Assembly: GCF_039521325.1 (NCBI RefSeq)
Contig: NZ_BAAACD010000024.1
Source: Clostridium_X cadaveris
Lineage (GTDB): Bacteria > Bacillota > Clostridia > Clostridiales > Clostridiaceae
Reading direction: 5' to 3' (one strand)
Length of the DNA: 64,000 bases
The notes under the pieces were generated by a model. It worked only from the letters and a program-made list of their open reading frames with translations. It made no database searches and was not told where the DNA came from. Made by a program: the position numbers and the translations under genes. This document shows positions 9,509 to 18,754 of this stretch, piece by piece; the first letter of the stretch is position 1; each line of letters begins with the position of its first letter.

Positions 9509-10147
9509 ATGAAAAATAATAATAAAATCAAAAAATTTTTTATAATATTACTTTCCGTTATTGTAATATTATCATCTATATTAATGTTTTGTTACTATAA
9601 TTATTTTTATCCTAAAACTGAAACAAAATCCATAAATTCTAAAATCAACTTATCAACTTCAGATATAGCTTTAAAGTTTATTCCAAAGGACTTTAAATTT
9701 TCGCTTAGTGAAATATCTGTAGAGTCTCGAACAAAATTTACGGAAGAAGAACTTACAGATATTTTTATAACCACTATTAATGAGCTTCCTGAAGCTAAAG
9801 AATATCTAAATGGTATTTCAGTTAAAATATCAGATGACCATATAACAATATATCTTAATGGAAAGTATCATAATCTTCCTATAGGAGGAAAACTCTCATT
9901 TACTGCTTACAATAAAGGTGAAAAAGGTATTTTTCATTATGAAGAAGGGAAAATAGGATTTTTTAACATTCCTAAAGAAGTTTTATTTGAAAATCTAGAA
10001 GATAATTTATTTTTTCAATTTAATAAAGACAGCGGTGATATAATCTTATCTTTTCCTGCTTTAAATCAACTACAAGTAACAAAAGTTAAAACAGTGAATA
10101 AAGCTCTTGAAATTGATTTTAAAGGAATTTTATCCTTAAAAAAGTAG
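9509..10147 (+). CDS. Membrane-anchored protein of unknown function, possibly YpmS-like
   Basis: A 212-residue protein with one N-terminal membrane segment (about residues 9-30, after a lysine-rich start) and an extracytoplasmic domain. The pattern of a short anchor, alternating beta strands and a C-terminal segment like LEIDFKGIL recalls the YpmS/DUF2140 lipid-binding-like family, but I cannot confirm that. It is one of few plus-strand genes, with its own promoter and terminator, so it is an independent unit. No catalytic motif is apparent. Confidence 0.75.
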   Translation: MKNNNKIKKFFIILLSVIVILSSILMFCYYNYFYPKTETKSINSKINLSTSDIALKFIPKDFKFSLSEISVESRTKFTEEELTDIFITTINELPEAKEYLNGISVKISDDHITIYLNGKYHNLPIGGKLSFTAYNKGEKGIFHYEEGKIGFFNIPKEVLFENLEDNLFFQFNKDSGDIILSFPALNQLQVTKVKTVNKALEIDFKGILSLKK

Positions 10148-10177
10148 TCTGTACTTTAAAAGTGCAGACTACTTTTT
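10146..10177 (+). terminator. Terminator of the 9509 gene
   Basis: An 11-bp stem (AGTCTGTACTT pairing with AGTGCAGACT and neighbours) followed by ACTTTTTT, directly overlapping the stop codon. Confidence 0.85.
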
Positions 10178-10224
10178 TAATCAAGGTGCTACATAAATCC
10201 AGCATCTGAAATGGAATCATAATA

Positions 10225-10551
10225 TTAATTATATAGCAAGTCATATAGCCTTGATATCTTTTCATCTAAGAGTTCTAAGCTAATATTTCTAGCTTCTCTT
10301 AACACCTCTTTGCCATTTATGTATATAGCTATTGCTGGCAAAGTGAATATACTTAGTTGAGAAGTGATTTCTGGATGTTCATCTCCATCAATCTCAACTG
10401 CTTTCATCTTAGGATATTTATGCATCATAATCTTAACCTTGCCTTTCAGCACAGTACATACGCTGCACATTCCTCCACTACTGTATACCAGTAACATGGG
10501 GTTTTCTAGGACCTCTTTGTCTAGTTCCTCCATGGAAGTCAAACATTGCAT
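10225..10551 (-). CDS. Thioredoxin-like protein
   Basis: Small cytoplasmic thioredoxin-fold protein, 108 residues from the ATG at 10551. A longer reading from 10572 is open but lacks a good ribosome site, whereas GGGTGGGTG precedes 10551. The active-site motif is CSVC in SSGGMCSVC, in place of the WCGPC of canonical thioredoxin, and the cis-Pro loop is visible in FTLPAIAIYINGKEV. It probably acts as a thiol-disulfide oxidoreductase. No partner reductase is adjacent, so the electron donor is unknown. Confidence 0.8.
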   Translation of the reverse strand: MQCLTSMEELDKEVLENPMLLVYSSGGMCSVCTVLKGKVKIMMHKYPKMKAVEIDGDEHPEITSQLSIFTLPAIAIYINGKEVLREARNISLELLDEKISRLYDLLYN

Positions 10552-10722
10552 AACATCACCCACCCTAAGCATATTTTCACTACATACTTTTTGTAATATT
10601 TATTTATATTATACATATATTTTTTAATTTTATTATATGTTGTGTATATAGTGCTTTGTTTAATTATACAGTAAAATCAAAGTAATTCAAACATTTTCTA
10701 TTCATTATTTATCTTTTGAATA

Positions 10723-10759
10723 AATCCCCTATGATATTATAACAAATTCATAGAGGATT
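10723..10759. terminator. Hairpin downstream of the sugar operon
   Basis: A 12-bp stem (AATCCCCTATGA with TCATAGAGGATT, one G-U pair) lies 25 bases after the kinase stop. The minus-strand tail ATTTATTC is only weakly T-rich, so its efficiency as a terminator is uncertain. Confidence 0.5.
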
Positions 10760-10783
10760 CTTTCTTACTTAAAACATTTATAT

Positions 10784-11737
10784 TCATTTATTAAATGTAA
10801 CTTGTTTCGGAATTTCCTTCCCTGACTCTACATACGCCATTAACGCTGCTCCATTCCATGGTTCAAGTTTTGGTGGTGATAAAATACAATTAATGTTTTC
10901 CTTTTCTATAAGCTTTCTCATTGGCTCCAATATAAAATCTCCAGCTTTAAATACACTTCCTGTATAGGACACTATAAAATCATCCTTAAAGTCTAATTCC
11001 TGAGATAAAGATTTTATATGCCTGAATAACTCTCCGGCTGCTTCCTCATATATTTTTATGCATTCTTCTACTCCTTCTAAAGCTCCTAAATATGTGGTTT
11101 TAGCAACAGATGCTATGTCAGTTCTAGAAAGATTATATTTATTATAAACCATATCAACTATTCCAAAATATTTATCGATTCCATATTCGTTATCTACTAT
11201 ATCTACAAGTTTAGTTCTTGGTTTTCTTCCATCTTTCTCTTTAGTATATTCATTTAAAAGCTTTATAGCAATCCAATAAGCTCCTCCATCATCACCTATT
11301 GAATATCCCCAGCCACCACATCTTGCAGTCTTTCCAAATCTATTTTTCCCGAAAGCTATACTTCCTGTGCCTGCAACTATATTTATGCCTTCTTTGCAGC
11401 CTGTACCTGCCGCCCATCCAGCAACGCAGTCATTATCTGCTCTATAATTAACTCCTTTTAGTATTTCTTTAAGAGCATCATCTATAATCTTCTTATCATT
11501 TTCGCTTTCACCATATCCAGGAATAGCAAGAAAAATATTTTCTATTTCACTCAAGGAAATTTTTGCTCTGTCACATATATCATGAACTGCAGTGGTAATT
11601 TCTCTTTTAAGTCCTTCTATGCCAATCTGGTGTATATGAATGGTTCCTCTTTCTATATCTACTTTTGTATTAAAATTTTCATCAATCAAAATATATCTAG
11701 TTTTTGTTCCTCCACCATCAACACCTAAGTAATACAT
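10784..11737 (-). CDS. BadF/BcrA-type sugar kinase, likely N-acetylhexosamine kinase
   Basis: A 317-residue ASKHA-fold kinase of the BadF/BadG/BcrA/BcrD family, which includes eukaryotic-type N-acetylglucosamine kinase. The N-terminal phosphate-binding loop GVDGGGTKTR is clear and the adenosine motif region is seen in GTGSIAFGKN. As last gene of the GH112 operon it probably phosphorylates the N-acetylhexosamine released by phosphorolysis; that is inference from context. The bifidobacterial pathway uses a different fold (NahK) for the same step. The gene follows the ATPase gene by only 11 bases. Confidence 0.82.
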   Translation of the reverse strand: MYYLGVDGGGTKTRYILIDENFNTKVDIERGTIHIHQIGIEGLKREITTAVHDICDRAKISLSEIENIFLAIPGYGESENDKKIIDDALKEILKGVNYRADNDCVAGWAAGTGCKEGINIVAGTGSIAFGKNRFGKTARCGGWGYSIGDDGGAYWIAIKLLNEYTKEKDGRKPRTKLVDIVDNEYGIDKYFGIVDMVYNKYNLSRTDIASVAKTTYLGALEGVEECIKIYEEAAGELFRHIKSLSQELDFKDDFIVSYTGSVFKAGDFILEPMRKLIEKENINCILSPPKLEPWNGAALMAYVESGKEIPKQVTFNK

Positions 11738-11748
11738 AACATCCCTCC

Positions 11749-12855
11749 TTAAAAGATTGTTACTTGATCCTCTTCATTAAATACATGTAATTTTTCTATA
11801 TTCATAACGAAAGATACGCTTTCCTTATTTTCTAATCCATCTTCTTCAGGTCTCTTTATAGTTATATTTCTATCCATTATCTTTGTATAAAGAAATACTT
11901 CAGCTCCTAAATTTTCAGAGACTTCTACCTGTGCTTTAAATACTGGACTTTCTCCCTTAAAATCATCATTTACGCAAACTATATTTTCAGGTCTTATTCC
12001 TACTAGTACATTTTTGCCTATATTATTTGAGGCTTTTAAAAGTCCTGTTCTTTCAGATGACATTTCTATTTCTTTTCCTAATGTCTCAAGGTAAACATTG
12101 CCATCTCTTTCAATTATCTTTCCATACATAAAATTCATTTGTGGACTTCCTATAAATCCAGCTACAAATTGATTTGCTGGATGATTATAAATTTCTTTTG
12201 GAGTTGCAACCTGCTGAACCACTCCATCTTTCATAACAACAATTCTAGTTCCTAAAGTCATAGCTTCTGTCTGGTCATGGGTTACATATATGAATGTACT
12301 ATCGAGTTTCTTTGAAAGTTTTGATATCTCAGTTCTCATTTGAACTCTTAGTTTTGCATCAAGATTTGATAAAGGTTCATCCATTAAGAATACTTTAGGA
12401 TTTCTAACTATAGCTCTTCCCATAGCTACCCTCTGTCTTTGTCCTCCAGATAATGCTTTTGGTTTTCTCTCTAATAAATGCTCTATATCTAATATTTTTG
12501 CCGCTGCCTTTACCTTTTGATCTATGTCTTTTTTGTCTACCTTCCTTATTTGAAGTCCAAAAGCCATATTGTCATAAACAGTCATATGTGGGTATAATGC
12601 ATAGTTTTGAAACACCATGGCAATATCTCTATCCTTTGGCTCAACATCATTAACAAGCGTATCACCTATATATAATTCTCCTTTAGTTATATCTTCTAAG
12701 CCTGCTATCATTCTTAATGTTGTTGATTTACCACAACCTGAAGGTCCAACAAAAACTATAAATTCCTTATCCACTATTTCTAAGTTGAAATTTTGGACTG
12801 CTTTAAATCCATTGTCATAAATCTTTTCTATATTTTTTAATGATAAACTTGCCAT
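11749..12855 (-). CDS. Sugar ABC transporter ATPase (MsmX/UgpC type)
   Basis: A 368-residue ATPase powering a carbohydrate importer. Motifs: Walker A GPSGCGKST near residue 37, signature LSGGQRQR, Walker B VFLMDEPLSNLD, and the H-loop region YVTHDQTEAM. The C-terminal regulatory domain contains NQFVAGFIGSPQMNF and the OB-fold residues GIRPEN typical of MalK/UgpC/MsmX proteins. Such ATPases often energise several sugar importers in one cell; here it is encoded with its own permeases and binding protein. Confidence 0.93.
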   Translation of the reverse strand: MASLSLKNIEKIYDNGFKAVQNFNLEIVDKEFIVFVGPSGCGKSTTLRMIAGLEDITKGELYIGDTLVNDVEPKDRDIAMVFQNYALYPHMTVYDNMAFGLQIRKVDKKDIDQKVKAAAKILDIEHLLERKPKALSGGQRQRVAMGRAIVRNPKVFLMDEPLSNLDAKLRVQMRTEISKLSKKLDSTFIYVTHDQTEAMTLGTRIVVMKDGVVQQVATPKEIYNHPANQFVAGFIGSPQMNFMYGKIIERDGNVYLETLGKEIEMSSERTGLLKASNNIGKNVLVGIRPENIVCVNDDFKGESPVFKAQVEVSENLGAEVFLYTKIMDRNITIKRPEEDGLENKESVSFVMNIEKLHVFNEEDQVTIF

Positions 12856-12902
12856 ATCTATACACTCTACCTTTCACATGAAATTCAAATATCTTTATAA
12901 TT

Positions 12903-12933
12903 ATGGGGATGTCCATTTTATAAACACCCCCAT
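12903..12933. other. Intercistronic hairpin between the binding-protein and ATPase genes
   Basis: A 10-bp stem (ATGGGGATGT with ACACCCCCAT) lacking a T tract lies just after the lipoprotein stop at 12944. Such hairpins often protect the upstream binding-protein mRNA from decay and raise its level over the ATPase. Confidence 0.5.
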
Positions 12934-12943
12934 ATCTGTTAAA

Positions 12944-14287
12944 TTACTTAATTATTGCTGATCTAAGCTTGTCACTAGCTTCAACAAGAGATTTTTGCCA
13001 ATCTGAAACTGTCTTCTTTCCTGTCATTATTGAGTCTATTGTTCCAACATATACATCTGAGTAGTTTAATCCTTCTACTGGTGTTGTTGCTACAAAGTTC
13101 TCTATAACTGGTAGTGCTCCCTTGTCATATACTTGGAATAATTCAACTTGTGTTGGATCTAAATAAGATTTTGCTAAATCTATAGCACCCTTAACTGGTA
13201 CAACACCCTTAGCATTTTCAGCTATTATCTTAACAGCTTCATCGCTATACATATAAGCCATAAATTCCATTGCTAAATCAGCATTCTTAGCGTCTTTTGG
13301 TACATACATTTGTTCTATAAAGTTAACGGAGTATTGCTTTCCACCATCCTTAGTTGCTGGGTAAGCCATGAATCCCCACTCAAAACCGTCTGCTCTTGGA
13401 GCATCTTTCATTTCGCCTGGTAACCAACTACCATTTGGTATAAATAAAGCTTTGTTATCTAAAACTAATTGTTGATTCTTCTTAAAGTTCTGATTATTTG
13501 CATTTGCAACTACTGATGGCTCTAAATAATCCTTCATCTTTGCAATTGTTTCTAATCCCTTTTTAGCTGCTTCTGTATTCCAGAAACCTTCACCATAACT
13601 ATATAGTGCTTTTACAGCATCTTGTCCGCCTTCACTTGCTATGATAGGTGGAAGTGCACAGTCGAAATATCCTGCTGTTGCATATGAGAATAATGAAATT
13701 CCATCTTTCTTTGCTTTATCTCCTAATGCGAACATTTCATCCCAAGTCTTTGGAACTTCATATCCTTTTTCTTTAAATAATGCTTTGTTGTAGAATAGCC
13801 CTGTTGGTCCGTAGAATAATGGTGCTAAATATGTTTTTCCATCTCCATATGGGCTTGTTACTGAGTTTCCTACAAAGCCTGGTAATAGCTTGTCCTTAAC
13901 TTTTACACTTTCTCCTGGCACTGTCATATCTAATAAAGCTGATATGTCAGTTAAAGACTGTTCTTTTATAAAAGTTTCAGTTAGCGCATCTGGTCTTCCA
14001 GTTGCTAAATAGATTAAATCTGGCACATTACCTGCTTGAATCTGAGGTCGTATAGTTTCTTCTAAGTTAGAAGCTACTGTAAGCTCTACAGTTACACCTT
14101 CATGAGACTTTTCAAAGTTTTCTTTTAACTTTTCCCAATAAACTTTTCCATATCCTCCCTCAAATGCTGCAATCTTAAGAACTTTTTTATCTGCTGCTGC
14201 ATCTTTATCTGCCTTTTCACCACAGCCTGCAAAAACTGATACAGTCATTAAGGCACTTAGTAAAAGAGCAATACTTTTCTTTTTCAT
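12944..14287 (-). CDS. Carbohydrate ABC transporter substrate-binding lipoprotein
   Basis: A 447-residue family-1 extracellular solute-binding protein. The signal peptide ends in a lipobox (VFAGCGEK, Cys near residue 22), so it is anchored to the outer face of the membrane. The body has the usual two-lobed pattern, including GYGKVYWEKLKENFEKSHEGVTV and GPTGLFYNKALFKEKG-type segments. Placed between the GH112 phosphorylase and the transporter ATPase, it presumably captures galacto-N-biose or lacto-N-biose type disaccharides; the ligand is inferred from context only. RBS AAAGGGGGAAA precedes the ATG. Confidence 0.9.
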   Translation of the reverse strand: MKKKSIALLLSALMTVSVFAGCGEKADKDAAADKKVLKIAAFEGGYGKVYWEKLKENFEKSHEGVTVELTVASNLEETIRPQIQAGNVPDLIYLATGRPDALTETFIKEQSLTDISALLDMTVPGESVKVKDKLLPGFVGNSVTSPYGDGKTYLAPLFYGPTGLFYNKALFKEKGYEVPKTWDEMFALGDKAKKDGISLFSYATAGYFDCALPPIIASEGGQDAVKALYSYGEGFWNTEAAKKGLETIAKMKDYLEPSVVANANNQNFKKNQQLVLDNKALFIPNGSWLPGEMKDAPRADGFEWGFMAYPATKDGGKQYSVNFIEQMYVPKDAKNADLAMEFMAYMYSDEAVKIIAENAKGVVPVKGAIDLAKSYLDPTQVELFQVYDKGALPVIENFVATTPVEGLNYSDVYVGTIDSIMTGKKTVSDWQKSLVEASDKLRSAIIK

Positions 14288-14348
14288 ATAAATTTCCCCC
14301 TTTAAATATGGTTCTTTTTACTATTGGTTATATTTTTATTATATTGCT

Positions 14349-14363
14349 GTGAAAACGTTATTA
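14349..14363. promoter_or_regulatory. Possible CcpA cre site
   Basis: GTGAAAACGTTATTA matches the degenerate cre consensus (TGNAANCG core and symmetric half) at about 13 of 15 positions. It lies upstream of the binding-protein gene inside the sugar operon, which would fit catabolite control. Single match, untested. Confidence 0.4.
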
Positions 14364-14398
14364 CTATAATTATATTGCTTGGTTTTATCCACATATTG

Positions 14399-14557
14399 CT
14401 ATTGATACTTTTTATTGTATAAGTATAGTTCAAACAATATTAATGCTAAACCAAGGAGCATTATAAAAAGTCCAGTATATCCATCTATAAGCTTTCCTTT
14501 TGTAACCATGATTAATGACATTATGAATATAACTGCATAGATTATCTTCTTTGCCAT
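14399..14557 (-). CDS. Small two-helix membrane protein of the GH112 operon
   Basis: A 52-residue protein beginning MAKKIIYAVIFIMSLIMVTK, preceded by the strong ribosome site GGGGGAAGAG and ending in TAG at 14399. It has two hydrophobic stretches (about residues 4-18 and 28-46) separated by GKLIDGYTG, consistent with a small hairpin membrane protein with the basic tail YNKKYQ. It starts 20 bases after the phosphorylase stop, in the same direction, so it belongs to the operon. It may correspond to the small DUF6903-type proteins seen in clostridial sugar loci, which I recall but cannot check. Its role could be in transporter assembly; that is speculative. Confidence 0.72.
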   Translation of the reverse strand: MAKKIIYAVIFIMSLIMVTKGKLIDGYTGLFIMLLGLALILFELYLYNKKYQ

Positions 14558-14577
14558 ATCTCTTCCCCCTTAAAAGG

Positions 14578-16755
14578 TTAAATAATATCAAGCCATTTTA
14601 TCTCACAAGGTTTAAGTATTATCTTTTGAATATTTCCACATCCATCATAAACTGTAGTTTCCTGCTCTTCATTTGAGTTATTTATAATAGCATATTTCTT
14701 GCTTTCTAAATAAGCAGATACTTCACAATTGATATTATCAGCATACCACTTCTTTAAGTCATTTTCTTTGTTAGCAGCATAGTATAAACTTCTCATAAGT
14801 ATACGGCTGTTTTGAATTGAATATGGAAGTCCTGCTATATATACGCATCTGCCTTTACCATAGCTATTAGCACTCATAAGAAGGTCCCCACCAACATAAG
14901 ATATTATCTCTGTGTTTTTGCTTAAAGCATATACATTCTGCTTTCCTTCGCCAAAATCTAAAGGATCAGTAACATCTTCAGTTATAAAGTGATGCTCTAA
15001 TTCTTTTGTAAAGTATTTATCCGAGCTCAATGAGAATCCAAGTTCTTTATCTACACCTAAAGCATCTGCTAGCTGGAAGTAATGGCCTTCATTTAATTCT
15101 GCAGTTGGTTCTCCTACTCCTACAAAGCCTCCGCCATTATAAATCCATTCTCTTATTTTAGTTATAACCTTTTCATCAAGCCATTCACGTCCTCCGCTAA
15201 ATGAAGTTCCCGCATCTCCTGCATTAATAACTACATCTATGTCATCTAAAACGTTGCTGCTTCTAATATCATCAAAGCTTATAAAACTTACATCTACACT
15301 CATTCCGCTTAATGATTCTAATATTCCAAGATAAGAATAAATTTGCTTATACCATAGAGCATGTGCAACCATGTGAGTCTGCCAGCTTCTAAGTTTACCC
15401 CAAGAATTTAATATAGCTACTTTTAAACCACAATACGGTTTCTTACCATCTATATTATCATAAATTTCTCTAAATTCCTCGCATACATTGCTAATATACT
15501 CAACAAATTTAGGGAATTTATACGCTAATGATAAATATCCACCATATCCTATTCTGTCAACTGGTTTTCTCATTATAGCTCTACGTGCGGTTAACCAGTT
15601 TTCTCTTGCCTCTATAGTGGGATCATTTCCTTCATAAAATGTATCTGGGAAAAAGTATGGAAGAAATCTCCCTTCAGTATATTTGACTCCTGGTATTTCT
15701 GAAATCATTCTCAAAGTAGCACCGCCACCTACGGATCCTACAACTGCATCAAGACCTATATTTTCAAAATACTTTCCATAAGGCTCAGTTCCAATCCAGT
15801 TATCACCAAGGAACATCATAGCTTCTCTTCCTTTTTCATGAACTATATCAACTAATTTTTTAACATTTTCAGCTACAAACTGTTGCTGGAAATCCATGTA
15901 ATCCAAATATTTTTTACTTGGAACTCTAAAAGAGCTATTGTAATATCCTTGATCTATTATGTCTTCTGCTCTAAGCTTATATCCCTTTTTCTTTTCAAAG
16001 GCTTTTAGAGCTTCTGCACTTACGCTTGAACTATATCCAAACCAATCAACATACTTTTCTTTTGCAAGATTATTAAATACTAAAGTAAAATGATAAAAGA
16101 AAGTTGTGAATCTAACTACATTAGTTTCTGGGTGCTCATCAAGCCATCTGTGCATAGCTTCAAAAATATGAGCATTAGTCTTTGGATTTCTTATATCAAA
16201 AGGCATTTCGTGAGGCTTATCTCCCCAGTTATTTGTTATGTGATTGTACATTTGTGTTGAATCCCATATGCAGTAAGCTAAAAATGAAACAGTGTATTCA
16301 TGCCATTTAGCTACATTTTTTATTATAACCTGCTCATTTTCCTCTTGATACTCCCAATTTTTAGCATCAACCACTTCTCCAGTAGTTCTATCTATTACTT
16401 CCCAAAATTCCTTTATATCATGAATAGTATCTGGTTTTATTTCTTCTTTAAAATAATCTTCCATTATATTTATCTTTAAAATATCTTCATGAGCTACTTT
16501 ATGCTTTGTCATAAGATAAGTTTGTTGTAATTCGTCCATATGAGCCTTAGCCCATTCATTGTCTCCACGTGCTACAAAATATGTTGAGTAAATTTTTTCT
16601 GCAAGACCACTTATTTCTTTAGGCAGCTTAAACCCGTCGCAATCACGTATTGCGTCTGCTCCCCACTTTTCAACTATTTCTATCGTTTCTTTTATGAAAT
16701 CATTATCTGTAGGGATAGTTACTCTTCCTTTTTTTGCGTTATTTTCTTTTATCAT
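14578..16755 (-). CDS. lnpA: GH112 1,3-beta-galactosyl-N-acetylhexosamine phosphorylase
   Basis: A 725-residue intracellular phosphorylase of family GH112. It cleaves galacto-N-biose or lacto-N-biose with phosphate to give galactose 1-phosphate and an N-acetylhexosamine. The N terminus KKGRVTIPTDNDF and KWGADAIRDCDGFKLP is highly characteristic of the family, and GDNWIGTEPYG near residue 317 falls where I recall the catalytic acid. Length fits the family. Some clostridial GH112 enzymes act on galactosyl-rhamnose instead; the linked kinase of the N-acetylglucosamine kinase type argues for a HexNAc substrate. Its ATG overlaps the stop of the upstream permease by four bases. Confidence 0.9.
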   Translation of the reverse strand: MIKENNAKKGRVTIPTDNDFIKETIEIVEKWGADAIRDCDGFKLPKEISGLAEKIYSTYFVARGDNEWAKAHMDELQQTYLMTKHKVAHEDILKINIMEDYFKEEIKPDTIHDIKEFWEVIDRTTGEVVDAKNWEYQEENEQVIIKNVAKWHEYTVSFLAYCIWDSTQMYNHITNNWGDKPHEMPFDIRNPKTNAHIFEAMHRWLDEHPETNVVRFTTFFYHFTLVFNNLAKEKYVDWFGYSSSVSAEALKAFEKKKGYKLRAEDIIDQGYYNSSFRVPSKKYLDYMDFQQQFVAENVKKLVDIVHEKGREAMMFLGDNWIGTEPYGKYFENIGLDAVVGSVGGGATLRMISEIPGVKYTEGRFLPYFFPDTFYEGNDPTIEARENWLTARRAIMRKPVDRIGYGGYLSLAYKFPKFVEYISNVCEEFREIYDNIDGKKPYCGLKVAILNSWGKLRSWQTHMVAHALWYKQIYSYLGILESLSGMSVDVSFISFDDIRSSNVLDDIDVVINAGDAGTSFSGGREWLDEKVITKIREWIYNGGGFVGVGEPTAELNEGHYFQLADALGVDKELGFSLSSDKYFTKELEHHFITEDVTDPLDFGEGKQNVYALSKNTEIISYVGGDLLMSANSYGKGRCVYIAGLPYSIQNSRILMRSLYYAANKENDLKKWYADNINCEVSAYLESKKYAIINNSNEEQETTVYDGCGNIQKIILKPCEIKWLDII

Positions 16756-17648
16756 TCCTTTATTCCCCCTATTGTCATACCTTCAGTTAATTTCTTTTGA
16801 ACTAAAATGTAGAGTATTATTGTTGGTATCATTACAATTACAAGCCCTGCATACATTGCTCCATAGTCAGTAGCAGTTTTTTGTACCTGCATAAGATTTA
16901 TAAGTCCAAGTGGCAAAGTTTTTGAGCCATTTGGAAGAAGGGTAAGTGCTATTATATATTCATTCCAAAAGGCTAAAAAGTTAAATAATATCACTGTTAT
17001 TATGCTTGGTTTAGCCATTGGAATTATTATTTTTATAAGCGTTTTAAAGTATCCACATCCATCAATATAAGCAGCTTCTTCATATGCTTTTGGTATGGAT
17101 TTTAGATAACTTGATAGTAAATAAATTGTGAAAGGAAGAGCTGTTGCCGCATAAATTATAGCAATTACTATTCTGCTATCTAAAAATAATGTCATACTGG
17201 CTGGCAGTGAAAAAATCTGCCTTACAATCTTTTCTCCACCTACAACTAATAAAAATATAGGAACTACTATATAATTAACGTTTATAAATAATCCTGCAGT
17301 AAATAAAGTGTTTATAACTTTTTTGCTTTTGAACTCAAATCTGGATAGAGTATATGCAGCAGGAATCGATACAACTAAAAGTATTGCCAAAGCTAGTCCA
17401 GTTATTATGATTGAATTTAAGAAGTACTCTCCCATGTGAGCTTCCACAAATGCCTTTTTAAAATTTTCAAAATAGAAACCTTCAGGCAGTGCCCATGGAT
17501 TTCCATAGAATTCAGATTTATGTTTAAAAGATGCAAGGATTGACCATCCTAGTGGTACTATTATGCTTAAGGCAAATAGTATCAAACAAAAATATATAAA
17601 AAATTTGTAGAGCTTTTTCCCCGATACATCTTTTAGTTTTTTCTTCAT
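16752..17648 (-). CDS. Sugar ABC transporter permease, MalG type
   Basis: A 298-residue inner-membrane permease with six predicted helices and the cytoplasmic EAA loop EAAYIDGCGYFKTLIKIIIP, which docks on the ATPase. The C terminus ends in a MalG-like KKLTEGMTIGGIKE. It forms the second half of the heterodimeric channel with the upstream MalF-type permease, overlaps the GH112 gene by four bases, and begins 13 bases after the MalF-type stop. Confidence 0.92.
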   Translation of the reverse strand: MKKKLKDVSGKKLYKFFIYFCLILFALSIIVPLGWSILASFKHKSEFYGNPWALPEGFYFENFKKAFVEAHMGEYFLNSIIITGLALAILLVVSIPAAYTLSRFEFKSKKVINTLFTAGLFINVNYIVVPIFLLVVGGEKIVRQIFSLPASMTLFLDSRIVIAIIYAATALPFTIYLLSSYLKSIPKAYEEAAYIDGCGYFKTLIKIIIPMAKPSIITVILFNFLAFWNEYIIALTLLPNGSKTLPLGLINLMQVQKTATDYGAMYAGLVIVMIPTIILYILVQKKLTEGMTIGGIKE

Positions 17649-17661
17649 ATCTTATCCCCCC

Positions 17662-18555
17662 TTAAAACTCTATTACATCTCTCTTAGTTGCTTTGTTTAT
17701 TACAAAGGATAGTCCAAAAGAGAATAAGAAGATTACTACGCCTATTGCCATTCCATATCCATAAGCTGAATTAGAGTAAGCTTGCTTGTACATATAGCTT
17801 AGGAAAACCTCAGATGCTCCATCTGGACCTCCGCCAGTCATTACTTTTACAAATAAGAAACTTAAATTTATAGTACTTATAATAAAGAATGTTAAGGTTG
17901 TCCTTATTACATTCCATATTAAAGGTAATGTTATCTTAAAGAACTGTGTTATCTTAGAAGCACCTTCAAGTTCTGCTGCTTCATAAAGACTTTCTGGTAT
18001 ACTGCACATACTTGACATATACATTACCATATAATATCCTACTGCCTGCCAAATCATTGCAAAAATTATGCACCATATAACAACTTCATGATCTCCTAGC
18101 CACATTCTTTTTAATGATTCTAAACTCAGAAAATCTAAAGTGGCATTTATAATTCCTTCGTTAGGATCTAATATAGCTGAAAAAATAGCTGATATAACAA
18201 CAACTGAAAGTATGTTAGGCAGATAAAAAATTACTCTGAAGAAGTTCTTAAATTTAACATTTTCCCTAGACAATACAGCTGCAATTATTATAGCTAGTAC
18301 CAATGTAATTAAGGTTACTACAACTAAGATAAGCAAAGTATTTTTGAAAGATGATAGAAAATTTTGATCCTCCAAAAGTATCTTAAAATTATCAAAGCCT
18401 ACAAAGGTTTTTTTGCTTGTAAGTCCTCCCCACTTAAATAAGGACATCCAGAAGACATTGATTGTTGGAATAACCATAAATACAACAAATAGTATTATTG
18501 CAGGAATTATAGAACATCCAATAAAAAGTTTTTTTGATGATACTTTTCTTTTCAT
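17662..18555 (-). CDS. Sugar ABC transporter permease, MalF type
   Basis: First gene of the glycan operon, 297 residues from the ATG at 18555, nine bases after AGGAG; an in-frame GTG six bases upstream is weaker. About six transmembrane helices, with the EAA loop EAAELEGASKITQFFKITLP. It pairs with the following MalG-type permease. The divergent AraC-type gene across the 199-base intergenic region is the likely regulator. Confidence 0.92.
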   Translation of the reverse strand: MKRKVSSKKLFIGCSIIPAIILFVVFMVIPTINVFWMSLFKWGGLTSKKTFVGFDNFKILLEDQNFLSSFKNTLLILVVVTLITLVLAIIIAAVLSRENVKFKNFFRVIFYLPNILSVVVISAIFSAILDPNEGIINATLDFLSLESLKRMWLGDHEVVIWCIIFAMIWQAVGYYMVMYMSSMCSIPESLYEAAELEGASKITQFFKITLPLIWNVIRTTLTFFIISTINLSFLFVKVMTGGGPDGASEVFLSYMYKQAYSNSAYGYGMAIGVVIFLFSFGLSFVINKATKRDVIEF

Positions 18556-18754
18556 TACCACTCTCTCCTTTATTTAGTTCTCATCCTTTTCTGTCTATTT
18601 ATATTTTACAATCAATGTAATCTTTTACACAATAACTTTCTTGCTAATATTTATAGTATTATTGTCATAAAAAGCAATATACTAATAGGCAATAATATGA
18701 TAAACTATAAGAGAAACTTGTATTATTTTGTTAGAGGAGGTATGAGATTACAAA

